DNA of 7,217 nt, taken from the NCBI GenBank assembly GCA_002346675.1, contig DEAI01000034.1, forward strand, positions 1,823 to 9,039, given 5' to 3'. Positions 5,847 to 7,217 of the stretch are shown here, piece after piece (positions within the stretch are counted from its first letter, which is position 1; every line of letters begins with the position of its first letter). The translations under genes and the position numbers were made by a program. Below the pieces are notes generated by a model. It saw nothing but the letters and a program-made list of their open reading frames with translations, was not told where the DNA came from and made no database searches. This stretch comes from Fidelibacterota bacterium UBA2986 (lineage in GTDB: Bacteria; Fidelibacterota; Marinisomatia; Marinisomatales; AB-629-J13).

Positions 5847-7193
5847 ATGGCAACTTTAAATTTTAATACAGGAAAAAATTATATAGTACCATCTGAAAAT
5901 GATACTACTTACAGGGGTTTAGCAGGAGATGATGTTTATATAATCTCACAAGCCACAGAAGATAATGCTGTTATCAAAATAATAGATACCGAAGGTTCCA
6001 ATGTTATTCAATTAGTAGATGGAATTACCATTAGCACATCCCTTTTTACTAAGAATGCCGCAAGACTAACTCTTTCAAATGGGGCAGAAATAACTATCAA
6101 TGGGGCAGATAAATTTACATTTGAAACTAGTGGTAATGCTACATCTGGAGATATTGGAGCTAATAGAGATTATTCTGATTTTGTAAAAGGAATGGGTATA
6201 GTTGATGGACCACCTTCATCAGGATCAGAAAATGGGACATCTAGCTTAACCGTTTTGGATTCTTTTGGATGGGTTGACTCTAAATATTTTGGATCCAATG
6301 GAAAAGATGACATTACACTCACAAAAGGTACTTCAAATGATGTTGATACCGGGAAAGGTGATGATATTATTCGTAATGCTGAAGCCACTGACAATGTTAA
6401 TGCTGGCCCAGGTGCAGATACAGTTTATATATCTTATGTAACATTAGACCCTTCAACAATCACTACCACTATAGACGGGGGTTCAGAAACCACTGATTTT
6501 GATTGGATAATTTGCGATTTAAGCGCAAACTCGCAAAAAGATTTTACTATATGTAGAACAGCTTTCAAAAATTTTGAAGGATATGATTTTACTGATAGTG
6601 AAAAACAAACCATTACATTAGATGAAGATGATTTTGTTACAATTAATGGCCAGACATTAAAAATATCTGGTGATTCTGTTGATACAATAGTTCTTCCTGC
6701 TGGCGCTACATTAAGTAAAACTGAAGATTCATACAATTATTACTCGTTAAATGGTGTTGAAATAGCTATTTCAGATAATATAAGTATGAATGATTCATCT
6801 TCTAATTACACAATAATAAATATTAATGCATCTTCTGATACAACCTTAACAGGGACAAGTGAAGCTGAAGATTTCCGTTACGAAATAGATAACGCAGGTG
6901 TCTCAAAAGAAGGGGCTTTTACTGTAACTATAAATGATTTTGATAAAGCTAATGACAAACTTACTCTTATTATAGTTGGAGGTTCCTCTAATCTTACAAC
7001 TCAAGAATTTGATTCACTTACTAATGTCGAAGTAACTTCAGATGGTATCAGCGGAACTCAAATATTTTTTGCTCCAGATTCTAATGCAGAAAGCGGAAAA
7101 TTAGTATTACCTAATGTAGAAGAATCTTTTTCAGATACATGGGTCGCAAATTCTTATACTGTTGAAATTATTGCTGATGTAAATTTAGTTTAA
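5847..7193 (+). CDS. RTX-like acidic protein, probable type I secretion substrate
   Basis: This 448-residue protein is rich in Asp, Ser, Thr and Asn, with no N-terminal signal peptide. It holds scattered degenerate glycine-aspartate nonapeptides of the RTX calcium-binding kind: GLAGDDVYI (24-32), GSNGKDDIT (149-157), DTGKGDDII (167-175), NAGPGADTV (185-193) and GTSEAEDF (336-343). The segment IQLVDGITI...LTLSNGAEITI (54-84) resembles a beta-strand module I associate with secreted RTX proteins of marine bacteria. The C-terminus includes INDFDKANDKLTL (362-374), like serralysin C-terminal domains, and ends DVNLV, an Asp followed by mostly hydrophobic residues as in type I secretion signals. I recognise no catalytic domain, so it may be structural, adhesive or a binding protein. 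Two cysteines (223, 236) are unusual for this class. Secretion and calcium binding are inferred. Confidence 0.85.
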   Translation: MATLNFNTGKNYIVPSENDTTYRGLAGDDVYIISQATEDNAVIKIIDTEGSNVIQLVDGITISTSLFTKNAARLTLSNGAEITINGADKFTFETSGNATSGDIGANRDYSDFVKGMGIVDGPPSSGSENGTSSLTVLDSFGWVDSKYFGSNGKDDITLTKGTSNDVDTGKGDDIIRNAEATDNVNAGPGADTVYISYVTLDPSTITTTIDGGSETTDFDWIICDLSANSQKDFTICRTAFKNFEGYDFTDSEKQTITLDEDDFVTINGQTLKISGDSVDTIVLPAGATLSKTEDSYNYYSLNGVEIAISDNISMNDSSSNYTIININASSDTTLTGTSEAEDFRYEIDNAGVSKEGAFTVTINDFDKANDKLTLIIVGGSSNLTTQEFDSLTNVEVTSDGISGTQIFFAPDSNAESGKLVLPNVEESFSDTWVANSYTVEIIADVNLV

Positions 7194-7200
7194 TTTTATT

Positions 7201-7217
7201 TGGTTGCGGGGGTAGGA
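7201..7217 (-). tRNA. 3' end of a tRNA, probably initiator tRNA-fMet (partial)
   Basis: Read on the minus strand the last 17 bases are TCCTACCCCCGCAACCA. This parses as T-loop position 60 (T), T-stem 3' strand CCTAC, acceptor 3' strand CCCCGCA, discriminator A and an encoded CCA. The ending CCCCGCAACCA matches gammaproteobacterial tRNA-fMet, where A72 faces C1 in the diagnostic mismatch. The anticodon and 5' half lie beyond the right edge, so the isotype rests on the 3' end alone. The mature 3' end is only 7 bases from the stop of the RTX-like gene, which converges on it. Confidence 0.78.

Noticed and set aside
6170..6736. Two minus-strand open frames (6170-6394 and 6434-6736)
   Set aside because: Both are antisense to the RTX-like coding region, whose repeats and composition make sense on the plus strand; the minus-strand products look like low-complexity shadows.
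7201..7217. tRNA other than initiator Met
   Set aside because: Elongator Met, Pro, Lys and Ala tRNAs that I recall do not end CCCCGCAACCA. The call stays below certainty because the anticodon is outside the window.

Overview
The window looks like chromosomal DNA from an AT-rich Gram-negative bacterium, most likely a marine gammaproteobacterium. The grounds are base composition (G+C about one third by eye), Sec signal peptides, periplasmic quinoprotein dehydrogenases, an RTX-like protein suited to type I secretion, and a tRNA end that encodes CCA and matches initiator tRNA of Gammaproteobacteria. The lineage is an inference; no marker gene is present.

Left part (1-4297, minus strand): a tight three-gene operon read right to left. 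It begins with a small secreted SnoaL/NTF2-like protein (4297-3800). After 5 bases comes a complete periplasmic PQQ-dependent dehydrogenase of the glucose/quinate dehydrogenase family (3794-1833). After 12 more bases comes a second paralogous PQQ dehydrogenase (1820 to the left edge, C-terminus cut off by the window). The paralogues align with a constant 1980-base offset over a long central part, and include a 165-base block of about 95% nucleotide identity around the catalytic residues.

Middle (4298-4459): a 162-base divergent promoter region. It has a perfect TTGACA -35 box facing right, a TATAAT box facing left, and a perfect 9-2-9 inverted repeat in the leftward leader.

Right part (4460-7193, plus strand): a Rieske non-haem iron oxygenase alpha subunit, then 4 bases later an acidic RTX-like protein with no signal peptide and a type-I-secretion-like C-terminus. 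The second gene's Shine-Dalgarno lies inside the end of the oxygenase gene. Only 7 bases after its stop, the 3' end of a tRNA, probably tRNA-fMet, begins on the minus strand and runs off the right edge.

Working model (inference): the divergent units form one catabolic module spanning three compartments. Quinoprotein dehydrogenases and the SnoaL-like protein would act on an alcohol, sugar or cyclic polyol in the periplasm, the Rieske enzyme would hydroxylate or demethylate a substrate in the cytoplasm, and the RTX-like protein would act outside the cell. No PQQ biosynthesis gene, cytochrome c, Rieske reductase/ferredoxin or type I exporter is in the window, so each system depends on partners elsewhere. 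The substrate cannot be named from the sequence. The position against a tRNA 3' end suggests an accessory module beside a tRNA integration hotspot.
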